From: Mesorhizobium sp. SARCC-RB16n
GTDB taxonomy: Bacteria > Pseudomonadota > Alphaproteobacteria > Rhizobiales > Rhizobiaceae
Direction of reading: 5' to 3'
DNA: 64,000 nucleotides
Assembly (NCBI RefSeq): GCF_008520305.1
Contig: NZ_ML703268.1
Coordinates: 1-64,000, forward strand
Shown here: piece by piece, positions 33,501 to 43,714 of the stretch
Layout: each line of letters opens with the position of its first letter
How positions within the stretch are numbered: the stretch's first letter is position 1
Translations under genes and position numbers: made by a program
Notes under the pieces: generated by a model
The model's database searches: none
What the model was told of the DNA's origin: nothing
The model's input: only the letters and a program-made list of their open reading frames with translations

Positions 33501-33722
33501 CTACAACGCCCTTTGCGGGCAAGGCATCCCGGCGGCATCACCGCAGCGTGACGCCGTGGGGACCGGCCTGGCGCTCATTTCTTCCGACTGGCGCACCAAT
33601 TCGGCGAAGACAAGCGCGAAACTTCCCAACATGACAAAGACGATGATCAGGCGTGCTACCGGCAACATGTCGGCCTCGTCTGGCTGGCGCACGTACTCCG
33701 GCATCAGGATGCGCGGGATCAT
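33501..33722 (-). CDS. Possible small single-pass membrane protein
   Basis: From ATG 33722 the 73-residue frame reads MIPRILMPEYVRQPDEADM, then a good membrane helix (VARLIIVFVMLGSFALVFAEL) and a polar tail ending in a Cys/Pro-rich run. The first 50 residues look like a real protein; the tail may be out of phase with the ancestral frame. No clear ribosome site is seen, and an ATG at 33704 is an alternative start. Unknown function. The following 33723-34026 holds no other supported gene. Confidence 0.4.
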   Translation of the reverse strand: MIPRILMPEYVRQPDEADMLPVARLIIVFVMLGSFALVFAELVRQSEEMSARPVPTASRCGDAAGMPCPQRAL

Positions 33723-34026
33723 GCACACAAATCTAACGTGCCGCAGCGTCCTTCGCGTCCCGAAGGATAAGACAGTGCTGCGGGCGCCCCACGCCACCCA
33801 TGCCGGCTAACATGATCGATCCGGCTTTACGAGACCTTAAGCCCGGCCTTAACCATCACATTCGATCGCGCCACGACATCAACCGCGACCGCCCTGTGCA
33901 GCGGCACTGCCGCACGTCGCTTCGTGAACTGGCAGAGGCTCTCTTTGCAGACCCGCCCGCCCCATGCTACCCCGGCGCTGGCGCGGCCCGAACCTGTCGG
34001 CGCCAATCGGTCGCGATCGGGAAGCC

Positions 34027-34800
34027 ATGAGCACAGCCGCCAACAGCATCGCTTTCGTCTCGTCCGACACAACAGACGCCAAGGCGGCACTGGAGAGCCT
34101 GTCGGCGCGCTATGGCCAATGCTCGGTCGCCGAGGCAACCGTCGTAGTGGCGCTGGGCGGCGACGGATTCCTGCTGCAGACCTTGCGCGACACGATGGGT
34201 ACGGGAAAGAAAGTCTACGGCATGAACCGTGGCACGATCGGCTTCCTGATGAATGAGTACCGGTCCGGAGGGCTCAGCGAGCGCATCGCGGCCGCGGTCG
34301 CCGAAACGATCCGCCCGCTGGAGATGCTGGCAACCACCTCGGATGGCGAACACGTCACGGCGGTAGCAATCAACGAAGTTGCGCTGTGGCGCCAATCCTA
34401 TCAGACGGCCAAGATCCGCATCAGCGTCGATGACCAGATGCGGCTCGAGGAACTGAGTTGCGACGGCGTCATGATTGCGACGCCGGCCGGATCGACCGCG
34501 TACAATCTTTCCGCGCACGGCCCGATCCTGCCGCTCGACGCGCCGCTTCTGGCTCTCACGCCGGTCAGCCCTTTTCGTCCGCGACGCTGGCGCGGCGCAT
34601 TGCTCTCCAACAAGGCGACCGTGCGCTTCGACATTCTGGAGCCGGAAAAGCGGCCGGTGAACGCAGCCGCCGACCACACGGAGGTCAAGGCGGTGACCTC
34701 GGTCACGGTGCGGGAATCGCCGACGGCTACCGCAACTTTGCTGTTCGATCCCAATCACTCCTGGAACGAGCGCATCTTGGCCGAACAGTTCCGTTATTGA
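34027..34800 (+). CDS. nadK: NAD kinase
   Basis: The 257-residue enzyme phosphorylates NAD to NADP. It carries the catalytic GGDG motif (residues 44-47, Asp46), the [15 protein letters not shown] segment and the second NAD-kinase signature [22 protein letters not shown]. Length is typical of alphaproteobacterial forms, slightly shorter than E. coli (292). The ATG at 34027 has GGGAAG just upstream; a longer reading to 33964 lacks similarity. It probably forms its own transcription unit, 130 bases before the helicase gene. Confidence 0.94.
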   Translation: MSTAANSIAFVSSDTTDAKAALESLSARYGQCSVAEATVVVALGGDGFLLQTLRDTMGTGKKVYGMNRGTIGFLMNEYRSGGLSERIAAAVAETIRPLEMLATTSDGEHVTAVAINEVALWRQSYQTAKIRISVDDQMRLEELSCDGVMIATPAGSTAYNLSAHGPILPLDAPLLALTPVSPFRPRRWRGALLSNKATVRFDILEPEKRPVNAAADHTEVKAVTSVTVRESPTATATLLFDPNHSWNERILAEQFRY

Positions 34801-34932
34801 GCCGGCACAGAGACAAGCGGCAGGATTAAGCATCGCGATTAAGGTTACAACTTCACAATCGCGCCAATCCTGCCCGTTTCTGTTGACAAATCGCGGGCTT
34901 GCGCCTAATCGCAATACCAATCTTGCAGGCGC

Positions 34933-36585
<1,653 letters not shown>

Positions 36586-36594
36586 TTCCCGCTA

Positions 36595-36625
36595 GCAAGC
36601 CGCCTACCCGGCTTGCCTCTTTTTT
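36595..36625 (+). terminator. Intrinsic terminator of the helicase gene
   Basis: GCAAGCCG and CGGCTTGC pair around a 6-base loop 10 bases after the stop codon and are followed by a T-rich run (TCTTTTTT), a standard intrinsic terminator. Confidence 0.88.
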
Positions 36626-36641
36626 CGCCTTGCAGCCAAGA

Positions 36642-36682
36642 GCAAACCGAGGAAAAGCGCATAGCGCTTTTCCTCGGTTTGC
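36642..36682. repeat. Perfect 19-bp inverted repeat (41-base hairpin)
   Basis: GCAAACCGAGGAAAAGCGC is followed by ATA and its exact complement. It lies between convergent genes, just after the helicase terminator and before the end of the minus-strand gene at 36706. Its centre, AAAAGCGC-ATA-GCGCTTTT, has As before and Ts after the stem, so it could stop transcripts from both sides. Confidence 0.85.
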
Positions 36683-36705
36683 CTGGAATGCTGATCCGCT
36701 CCAGG

Positions 36706-37305
36706 TCACATCGGCCCGGGCATCATCTTGGTCGGTTTTTCCAGCATCGGAAACTCGGCCTTGTTGCATTTCACCTTCGGATTCGTCGGACTGAACATGC
36801 CGTTCGGATTGTCCTCGAGCCAGGCATGGAGATCGTAGTGGACGAACTCCCTCGGGATGAGCGGATAGTGTCCCTCCATCGGACCCATGAAGGTTTGACC
36901 AAACAGCTTCGGCGGCGCCTTGACGTCCGGAGTTAGCGGCACCAGCCATTCCACGCCGACCAACTTCAGGCCTTTCTTGGTCGGCTCGTAGATCAGGACG
37001 TTGGGCTTCATCGGGTCGAGTTTTTGGCCGACGCTCGGGACGTTGACGAAATGGATGCCCATGGCGCCCTTCGGATAGTACATGGAGCCGGGTATCTTTT
37101 CGCCGCTATAGTAGACGCAGCCGACTGTCGACAGATAGAGATCGCGGACGGCGGCGGTGTAGTCCTGATATTTGGCGAGCGATTTTTTCAGCGCATCGAT
37201 GTCGGCCTTGTTGGTGTCCTCGGCGTGGGCCGTGGCAAGCCACGTCCCGGTGAGACCGATCAAAGCGAGGACGCCGCAGCGCCCAAGGCTGGTTGTTCTT
37301 GTCAT
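36706..37305 (-). CDS. Secreted protein, unknown function
   Basis: The 199-residue product has a signal peptide (MTRTTSLGRCGVLALIGLTGTWLATAHA, cleavage near AHA-ED). A helical segment follows (KADIDALKKSLAKYQDYTAAVRDLY), then a mixed domain with YPKGAMGIHFVNVPSVG, VLIYEPTKKGLKLVGVEWLVPL and an HYPLIPREFVHYDLHAWL segment rich in His and aromatic residues. The His pattern could bind a metal. I do not recognise the family. GGGAGG lies 6 bases before the ATG at 37305. Confidence 0.68.
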   Translation of the reverse strand: MTRTTSLGRCGVLALIGLTGTWLATAHAEDTNKADIDALKKSLAKYQDYTAAVRDLYLSTVGCVYYSGEKIPGSMYYPKGAMGIHFVNVPSVGQKLDPMKPNVLIYEPTKKGLKLVGVEWLVPLTPDVKAPPKLFGQTFMGPMEGHYPLIPREFVHYDLHAWLEDNPNGMFSPTNPKVKCNKAEFPMLEKPTKMMPGPM

Positions 37306-37512
37306 GCATTCCTCCCAGATTTCATGATCTGGCCGTGCAAGACCGAGGCGGCAAAGATGTTGATTGCGCGGCCGACTGGACCGCCCCATCCCTCTGGAAC
37401 GGCGTCGATGCTAATCCTTTCCCCTGCCGCGTAAAAGAATTTATTAGATATTGCTAATTTTATTTGACTGCGGCCATAAAGCCGAGAGCGCCAAGCATAC
37501 GCCTGAATAGAA

Positions 37513-37537
37513 AACGGCCCCCGTTGGGGGCCGTTTC
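37513..37537 (-). terminator. Intrinsic terminator of the OmpA-like gene
   Basis: AAACGGCCCCC and GGGGGCCGTTT form a perfect 11-bp stem with a 3-base loop, ending in Ts on the minus strand, 19 bases after the stop codon of the OmpA-like gene. Confidence 0.88.
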
Positions 37538-37555
37538 GCCGTGATGCGATTCTGC

Positions 37556-38206
37556 TCAGGTGAGCGGCGAAAGCTGGATCTCGACGCGCCGGTTCTGCTC
37601 GCGGCCGGCGGCTGTCGCGTTGGAGGCGATCGGCCGGGTCTTGCCGAATCCGGTGACGGCGAAGCGGCGCTGATCGACGCCCTGGCCGGAGAGATAGTTG
37701 GCGACCGCCAGCGCACGGCGCTGCGACAGATCGAAATTGTGCTGATCGCCACCGGTCGAATCGGTATGGCCGAACACATCCACCGTGGTCTGCTTGAACT
37801 TCTTCAGCACCAGCGCGACGGAATTCAGCACCGGATAGAAGCCCGGCTTCACCGCATCCTGATCGATATTGAAGGTGATGTCCGACGGCATGTTGAGGAT
37901 GATCTGGTCGCCGCTGCGAGTGACGCTGACGCCGGTGCCCTGGAGCTGCCGGCGCAGTTCAGCCTCGTTCTGGTCCATGGTGGCGCCGATGGCGCCGCCG
38001 GCCAGCGCGCCGATGCCGGCGCCGATCAGCGCATTGCGGCGGTCATTGCCGCCGGCAAGCAGACCAAGGCTGGCGCCCGCCAGAGCGCCGAGGCCCGCGC
38101 CCGCGGCCGTGTTGGAAATCTTCTGGTCGCCCGTATACGGATCGGTGGTGGTGCACGCGGTCACGAGCAGAGCCGTCGCCACAGCGACGAGCACGGTCTT
38201 CTTCAT
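37556..38206 (-). CDS. OmpA-family lipoprotein (YiaD-like)
   Basis: The 216-residue protein has a lipoprotein signal with lipobox VTAC (Cys18), a glycine-zipper region (GAGLGALAGASLGLLAGG and GAGIGALAGGAIGA, about residues 37-77) and a C-terminal OmpA peptidoglycan-binding domain. That domain carries VDVFGHTDSTGGDQHN and LSQRRALAVANYL, ending in NRRVEIQLSP. It should be anchored in the outer membrane by lipid and grip the cell wall through meso-diaminopimelate. Typical YiaD length. Stand-alone gene with its own terminator. Confidence 0.92.
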   Translation of the reverse strand: MKKTVLVAVATALLVTACTTTDPYTGDQKISNTAAGAGLGALAGASLGLLAGGNDRRNALIGAGIGALAGGAIGATMDQNEAELRRQLQGTGVSVTRSGDQIILNMPSDITFNIDQDAVKPGFYPVLNSVALVLKKFKQTTVDVFGHTDSTGGDQHNFDLSQRRALAVANYLSGQGVDQRRFAVTGFGKTRPIASNATAAGREQNRRVEIQLSPLT

Positions 38207-38356
38207 AGATGGTCCCTCTCCAAGTCGCGCCTTTTGGCGGCGCCAAATCAGCCCTTCCGTCGACTTGTACCATGAATTGCGGCGAAAAGCGGAACGGGAA
38301 AAATGGCCGGCGCGGCTTTTCCCCGGGCCCGTTACGCAAAGAAGCGCCTTGACGGG

Positions 38357-38725
38357 CTACCAGAGATTCTTGCCGTCAATGACCACCACTTCGACCCTGT
38401 CGAGATCGAAGTCATCGAACAGCCGCGAGTTGACGCTGATCTTCGGATTGTCGAAATCCGGCTCCCCGGTCGACCAGTCCGGCGTTTCGGTGAAGGTGCC
38501 GCAGCCGCAGGTGGCGCAAAACCCATGCTTTATAGTCTTCGAGCCCCATTGATAGAAGGAGACGTTCCTCAGCGGCGTGATGAGCTTGAATTGCGATGGG
38601 GTGTAATAAGCCCAGAGCGAGCCGCGTTTCGAGCAGAACGAACAGGTGCATTGCGTCACCGTCTGCGGCGCCTCCGACACCTCGAATATCGTCGCCTTAC
38701 AGTGGCAGCTTCCCTTGATGGCCAT
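38357..38725 (-). CDS. GFA-family protein (glutathione-dependent formaldehyde-activating domain)
   Basis: The 122-residue protein shows the GFA zinc-binding pattern: GSCHCKA near the N-terminus, CTCSFC (about residue 28) and HGFCATCGCGTF (about 70). Gfa itself was proposed to speed the formation of S-hydroxymethylglutathione from formaldehyde, but most relatives, including this one, have no proven activity. Start at 38725: GGAGAGG lies 8 bases upstream, and the ATG or GTG codons just before would be too close to it. Confidence 0.85.
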   Translation of the reverse strand: MAIKGSCHCKATIFEVSEAPQTVTQCTCSFCSKRGSLWAYYTPSQFKLITPLRNVSFYQWGSKTIKHGFCATCGCGTFTETPDWSTGEPDFDNPKISVNSRLFDDFDLDRVEVVVIDGKNLW

Positions 38726-38841
38726 GAACATCACCTCTCCATTATCCGCCGCCCCAGCGGCAAGGCACCATAAAGAAGCGATCCTGACAACCGTCCGTCA
38801 GCAGGCTTTTGCGCCGAAGCACTTCAACCGCCCGCGCGGCA

Positions 38842-39219
38842 TCAAAAAGAGCGTGGCGGCACGAACAGGCATATCGTCTTGCCGGCATCGAGACCGGCCT
38901 GATGAGCGCACCAGTGAAATTCGCCGTCGGGGCTGTCCTTGATGCGCTTGTCCGTCATCGGGACAACCTCGCCGGTGCCGGCGATCACGTAGCCCTCGGG
39001 TTTCTCCAGCACCTCGCCGGTATGCGTGGCACGACAGTCATAGTTGGCGCAGCAGGCGAATGGATAGCTCCAACCCTGCGGCTTTGCTGCCGTGGGCTTG
39101 GCGTCATGAGCAAAGGCAGCTGGCGCTAACATCGCGCCTAAGCCGATGGCGAACAGAGAAAACATAAGTCGGCCGACCGGTTGAACGGCTCGGGCCGATC
39201 TGGGCGTGGCAGCAGACAT
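38842..39219 (-). CDS. Secreted Cys-rich protein, unknown function
   Basis: The 125-residue product has a signal peptide (VGRLMFSLFAIGLGAMLAPAAFA, cleavage near AFA-HDA). The mature domain contains a YPFACCANYDCRATH cluster and a later FHWCAHQAGLDAGKTICLFVP, five Cys in all with several His, suggesting disulfides or metal binding. I do not know a family name. AAGGAA lies about 7 bases before the ATG at 39219; the reading from 39246 is less likely. Confidence 0.65.
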   Translation of the reverse strand: MSAATPRSARAVQPVGRLMFSLFAIGLGAMLAPAAFAHDAKPTAAKPQGWSYPFACCANYDCRATHTGEVLEKPEGYVIAGTGEVVPMTDKRIKDSPDGEFHWCAHQAGLDAGKTICLFVPPRSF

Positions 39220-39803
39220 GGGACGTTCCTTTCGAGCGTCAAGCATTTCGCCTGCCCGTTCCCGGAACGTGTCTTCCCAGTGGCCGGATCATCAGGTCGC
39301 AGATATGCCGCGTCCGGCCATAAATGCTTTTTGTCTCCCAGCGTTTGGATGCTGGGCTGATTCCTTGGTCGACGCAAGAAGCAGCCGCGTCCAGACTATG
39401 GGCGCGCGCATGACATGCTGCTACCGCTGACGAGATTCAGGCCAAGTTTGTTCCCGGCAGGCGGGGCATGCAAACAACGGGATTGGTCCGGAGTGGTTCC
39501 AGCCGGCCGATTGCCGGATCCGCGCAATCACATGCTCTTGATTGCCGGTGATAGTCCGAAACGGAGAACCAGCCGCGCTGCAGCCCACGAAGATATGGGC
39601 AGCCGGACGAATGACGACATGCGACGCGCCCGTTTTGGGGACAGGAAAAGCCCCAGCACAAGAGAAATACACCGAATCAGAAACCTTGCGATGAGCGCGA
39701 GCTTGTCGCGTGGCATCGTCCGAGCGCTTGAGGCCAAGCGGTCGCCGCACGACGATACGGCCGCTTTTTCGACGAGCTTGCGATCATTGCCTGCGCAAGC
39801 AGC
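39220..39803. other. Stretch without a confident gene
   Basis: Reading frames exist on both strands (for example 39528-39716 minus, with a hydrophobic LIRCISLVLGLFLSP segment), but none has a ribosome site or recognisable similarity. No repeat or RNA is visible. Confidence 0.5.
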
Positions 39804-40935
39804 CTAATCCAGGTCGGCCATCGCCTCACCCGCGCCGCCCTCGATGCGTTGCGACAGCGAGGCTTCCATGAAATCGTCGAGGTCGCCGTCAAGCACGCTC
39901 GACGGGCTAGTGCTTTCGACGCCGGTACGCAGATCCTTCACCAACTGATAGGGCTGCAGCACGTAGGAGCGTATCTGGTGACCCCAGCCGATATCGCTCT
40001 TCGATGCCTCGGTGGCGTTGGCGACCGCTTCGCGCTTCTTCAGCTCTTCCTCGTAGAGGCGCGAGCGCAGCATTTCCCAGGCCTTGGCCTTGTTCTTGTG
40101 CTGCGAGCGTTCTGCCTGGCAGGCGACCGCGATGCCGGTGGCGATATGGGTGATGCGCACGGCCGAATCGGTGGTGTTAACGTGCTGGCCGCCCGAGCCG
40201 GACGAACGATAGGTATCGATGCGCACGTCCGATTCGGAGACGTCGATCTCTATCCTGTCGTCGACGACAGGATAGACCCAGACGCTGGAGAAGGACGTAT
40301 GGCGGCGCGCATTGCTGTCATAGGGCGAGATGCGCACCAGTCGGTGGACGCCGGATTCAGTCTTCAACCAGCCATAGGCATTATGGCCCTTGATCAGCAA
40401 GGTCGCGGACTTGATGCCGGCCTCTTCGCCGTCATGCACTTCCAGCACCTCGACCTTGAAGCGGCGGCGCTCGGCCCAGCGCGTGTACATTCGCAACAGC
40501 ATCGAGGCCCAGTCCTGGCTTTCGGTACCGCCAGCGCCGGCATGGATTTCGAGATAGGTGTCGTTGGCGTCGGCCTCGCCCGAGAGCAACGTCTCGACCT
40601 GGCGGGCCTTGGCCTCGCCCTGCATCGAGCGGATCGCGGCTTCGGCCTCGGCGATGACGCCTTCGTCGCCCTCTTCCTCGCCCAGCTCGATCAGGCCGAT
40701 ATTGTCTTCCAGCGCCTGGGTCAGGCCCTTGACCGCCGCGATGCCCTCCTCAAGGCCCTGGCGTTCGCGCATCAGCTTCTGCGCTTCCAGCGGTTCGTTC
40801 CAGAGGCTGGCATCCTCGGCGCGAACATTCAGGTATTCAAGCCGCTTTATAGCCTGATCCCAGTCAAAGATGCCTCCTCAGCAGGGTTATCGCCTGCCTG
40901 ATCTCATCGACAATATTCTGCGTTTCCGCGCGCAT
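39804..40935 (-). CDS. prfB: Peptide chain release factor 2, with programmed +1 frameshift
   Basis: RF2 ends translation at UGA and UAA. The gene opens at ATG 40935 with [23 protein letters not shown] and meets an in-frame TGA (40864-40866). A +1 slip at CTT-TGA continues as [14 protein letters not shown] through to 39804, giving about 376 residues, close to E. coli RF2 (365). The catalytic [15 protein letters not shown] motif is present; the codon-reading tripeptide is SPY (in [15 protein letters not shown]) instead of the usual SPF. It follows mrcA on the same strand with a hairpin between. The frame downstream alone looks like a gene without its N-terminus. Confidence 0.93.
40863..40878 (-). 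promoter_or_regulatory. prfB programmed frameshift site
   Basis: On the minus strand AGGAGG-CAT-CTT-TGA-C reproduces the E. coli arrangement: an internal Shine-Dalgarno three bases before a slippery CTT followed by the UGA that RF2 itself reads. Low RF2 stalls the ribosome and promotes the +1 shift, giving autoregulation. Confidence 0.95.
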
Positions 40936-41013
40936 GGCCTGATATTTTGTCCTGTTGCTGAATGACGCTTCGGTCGGCGCGATACATAGGGACGGTGCCG
41001 CCATGTGTAAAGC

Positions 41014-41044
41014 GAAATGGGCCAGCTCGAGGCTGGCCCATTTC
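41014..41044 (-). terminator. Hairpin after mrcA
   Basis: GAAATGGGCCAGC and its complement form a 13-bp stem with a 5-base loop just after the mrcA stop codon, before prfB. T-rich bases follow on the minus strand but are interrupted, so termination may be partial. Confidence 0.7.
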
Positions 41045-41057
41045 GGCGTATGGGCCG

Positions 41058-43502
41058 TCAGTAAAGACCGCCGCCGCCGTCCTGGATGGCCTGGTTGGCC
41101 TGCGGCGACAGCGCGCCGCCGGAGGCGTTGGAGCCGTCGGCGCCCATGCCGATCACCCAGTAGCTGTCGGCGGGGCCGGTGCCCGGCTTGAAGGCCTCGA
41201 TGATGGTGCCGGGATCGCCCGAGGAGGCGCGCATGCCGGTCTTGCGGTTGATGGCGATCAGGTTCATGCCGTCGGGCACTTTGAAGTCGACATTGGGCGT
41301 GCCGTCCAGCGCCACGCGCATGAAATCCTTGAAGATCGGGGCGGCAAGACCGCCGCCGGTGGCGCCATGGCCAAGGCCGCGCGGCGTGTCGTAACCCATG
41401 TAGAGACCAACCACGAGGTTCGGCGTGAAACCGATGAACCAGGCGTCCTTCTCGTCGTTGGTGGTGCCGGTCTTGCCGGCGATGTGGCGACCAAGCTCGC
41501 CGATGGTGGCGCCGGTGCCGCGCTGGACAACGCCTTCCATCATCGAGGTGATCTGGTAGGCGGTCATCGGATCGAGCACCTGCTCGGAATTGTCGACCAG
41601 TTCCGGCTCCGGCTGATTCTTCCATTCAGGTGCGTTGCAGCCTTCGCAGCCACGCTCATCCTGCTTGAACACCGTCTTGCCGTAACGGTCCTGGATACGA
41701 TCGATCAGCGACGGTTTGATCGACTTGCCGCCATTGGCCATGATCGAATAGGCCGAAACCATGCGCATCACCGTCGTCTCGCCGGAGCCCAACGCCATCG
41801 GCAGATATGGCGCCAGATGATCATAGACGCCGAAGCGCTCGGCATATTCGACGACCAGCTTCATGCCCATGTCATTGGCAAGCCGCACCGTCATCAGGTT
41901 GCGCGACTTCTCGATGCCGGAACGTAGCGTTGCCGGGCCGGCGACCGTGCCGTCATAATTCTTCGGCGTCCAGGTGGTGTTGCCGCTCTGGATGGTGATC
42001 GGTCCGTCCATGATCACCGAGGCCGGCGTATACCCATTGTCGAGCGCGGCCGAATAGACGATCGGCTTGAACGAGGAGCCCGGCTGGCGCATTGCCTGCG
42101 TAGCGCGGTTGAATTCCGATTGCGAATAGGAGAAACCGCCGACCATGGCCAACACGCGGCCGGTGTGCGGATCCATCGCGATCAGTCCGCCTTCCACCTC
42201 GGGAACCTGACGCAAGCTGTAGGCATTGTCGGAGCCGTCGTTCTTCTGGACGAAGATGACGTCGCCCGGCTTCAGCACGTCGGCCGGCGACTTGGCCTTG
42301 ACCGTCTTGCCGTCGACCACATGGCGCATGGCAAAACCCATGTCTTCCTTGCTGACGGTGCCTTCGACGCGTTCCTTCACGATATCGCCCGACGCCTGGC
42401 GTGCGGGCTGCAGGCCGATCGACAGCCCGGACGCCGAACTGTCGAGCACGACGGCCAGCGACCACTCGGGAACGTCTTCCAGTCCCTTGACTGCACCTAA
42501 TGGCACACCCCAGTCGCCGGAGACGTCGATCGCCTTCACTGGCCCGCGATAGCCGCGCAAAGTATCGTATTTCATCAATCCATTCTGCATTGCCTTGCGG
42601 GCAATGAGCTGGACCTTCGGATCGAGGGTGGTGCGAATCGACAGCCCGCCCTCATAGAGGGCGTTCTCGCCGTAGCGAGCGATGATCTGCCGACGAACCT
42701 CTTCCGTGAAATATTCGCCGGCGAAAAGGTAGGAGCCGGTGCGGCGCGGAGCTACGCCAAGCGGCTCGGCCTTCGCCTTCGCGCCCTCTTCGGGCGTCAC
42801 GTAACCGTTTTCGACCATCTGGCCGATGACCCAGTTTCGCCGTTCGATTGCCCGGTCGGCGTGCTTGAAGGGATTGTAGTTGGCCGGACCTTTCGGGAGC
42901 GACGCCAGATAAGCGGCCTCGGCCACGGTCAGCTCGTTCACCGATTTGTCGAAGTAGGTCAGTGCGGCACCGGCGACACCATAGGCGTTGAAGCCGAAGA
43001 AAATCTCATTGAGATAGAGCTCAAGGATACGATCCTTGGAATAGGCCTGTTCAATGCGGAACGACAGGATGGCTTCCTTGACCTTGCGTTCCAGGGAGCG
43101 CTCGTTGGTGAGCAGGAAGTTCTTGGCCACCTGTTGGGTGATCGTCGAACCGCCCTGCATGGGGCCACCCGAAACGTAAGTGATAACAGCTCTGCCCAAC
43201 CCCGTTATGTCGACACCGGGGTGGCTGTAGAAATTTTTGTCCTCCGCCGACAGGAAGGCAGCCTTGACGCGATCCGGGATGGCCTGGATCGGCAAATACA
43301 GGCGCCGCTCTCGTGCATACTCCGCCATCAGCGCGCCATCCGAGGCATGGATGCGGGTGGTCACCGGCGGCTCGTACTTGGCCAGCACTTCGTAGTCGGG
43401 CAGATCCTTTGCCACATGGCCGATGTAGAGGGCAACGCCCGCCGCGGCCAGAAGGGCTAGCGTCGTGCCGATGCCGAAGAAATAGCCAATGAGACGAATC
43501 AT
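41058..43502 (-). CDS. mrcA: Penicillin-binding protein 1A (bifunctional peptidoglycan synthase)
   Basis: The 814-residue class A PBP has an N-terminal membrane anchor (LIGYFFGIGTTLALLAAAGVALYI). The glycosyltransferase domain follows, with AEDKNFYSHPGVD (catalytic Glu, about residue 87) and GGSTITQQVAKNFLL. The transpeptidase domain has SxxK in PGSSFKPIVYS (about residue 475), SRN as the SxN motif and KTGTT (about 677). It polymerises and crosslinks the cell wall. GGAG precedes the ATG. It lies downstream of amiC on the same strand, grouping wall synthesis and remodelling. Confidence 0.95.
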   Translation of the reverse strand: MIRLIGYFFGIGTTLALLAAAGVALYIGHVAKDLPDYEVLAKYEPPVTTRIHASDGALMAEYARERRLYLPIQAIPDRVKAAFLSAEDKNFYSHPGVDITGLGRAVITYVSGGPMQGGSTITQQVAKNFLLTNERSLERKVKEAILSFRIEQAYSKDRILELYLNEIFFGFNAYGVAGAALTYFDKSVNELTVAEAAYLASLPKGPANYNPFKHADRAIERRNWVIGQMVENGYVTPEEGAKAKAEPLGVAPRRTGSYLFAGEYFTEEVRRQIIARYGENALYEGGLSIRTTLDPKVQLIARKAMQNGLMKYDTLRGYRGPVKAIDVSGDWGVPLGAVKGLEDVPEWSLAVVLDSSASGLSIGLQPARQASGDIVKERVEGTVSKEDMGFAMRHVVDGKTVKAKSPADVLKPGDVIFVQKNDGSDNAYSLRQVPEVEGGLIAMDPHTGRVLAMVGGFSYSQSEFNRATQAMRQPGSSFKPIVYSAALDNGYTPASVIMDGPITIQSGNTTWTPKNYDGTVAGPATLRSGIEKSRNLMTVRLANDMGMKLVVEYAERFGVYDHLAPYLPMALGSGETTVMRMVSAYSIMANGGKSIKPSLIDRIQDRYGKTVFKQDERGCEGCNAPEWKNQPEPELVDNSEQVLDPMTAYQITSMMEGVVQRGTGATIGELGRHIAGKTGTTNDEKDAWFIGFTPNLVVGLYMGYDTPRGLGHGATGGGLAAPIFKDFMRVALDGTPNVDFKVPDGMNLIAINRKTGMRASSGDPGTIIEAFKPGTGPADSYWVIGMGADGSNASGGALSPQANQAIQDGGGGLY

Positions 43503-43714
43503 ACCCGCTCCAGTCCTTGGTTCGGGAATTTCCTAAACGAAGCCGCCTTCCACGCAAGCTTTCGAGCCGGTCCCAATCCGCAATCGAAAACCCATGTCGC
43601 GATCATGTGGACAAAATACGGCAGGGTCGCGTTTCGCGGCCGCTACCCAGAAATAAAGCACCGGGTGTTGTCATGCCGCAACGCCGCCTGTGGTTGCAGG
43701 CGCCGCGACACATG

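Noticed and set aside
33048-33551. 167-codon plus-strand frame
   Set aside because: It is antisense to the epimerase N-terminal remnant and changes character afterwards; no domain.
36706-37389. Longer start of the secreted protein at 37389
   Set aside because: The extra residues are not signal-like, and GGGAGG supports 37305.
39528-39716. 62-codon minus-strand frame with one hydrophobic segment
   Set aside because: No ribosome site and an Arg/Ser-rich remainder; could be chance.
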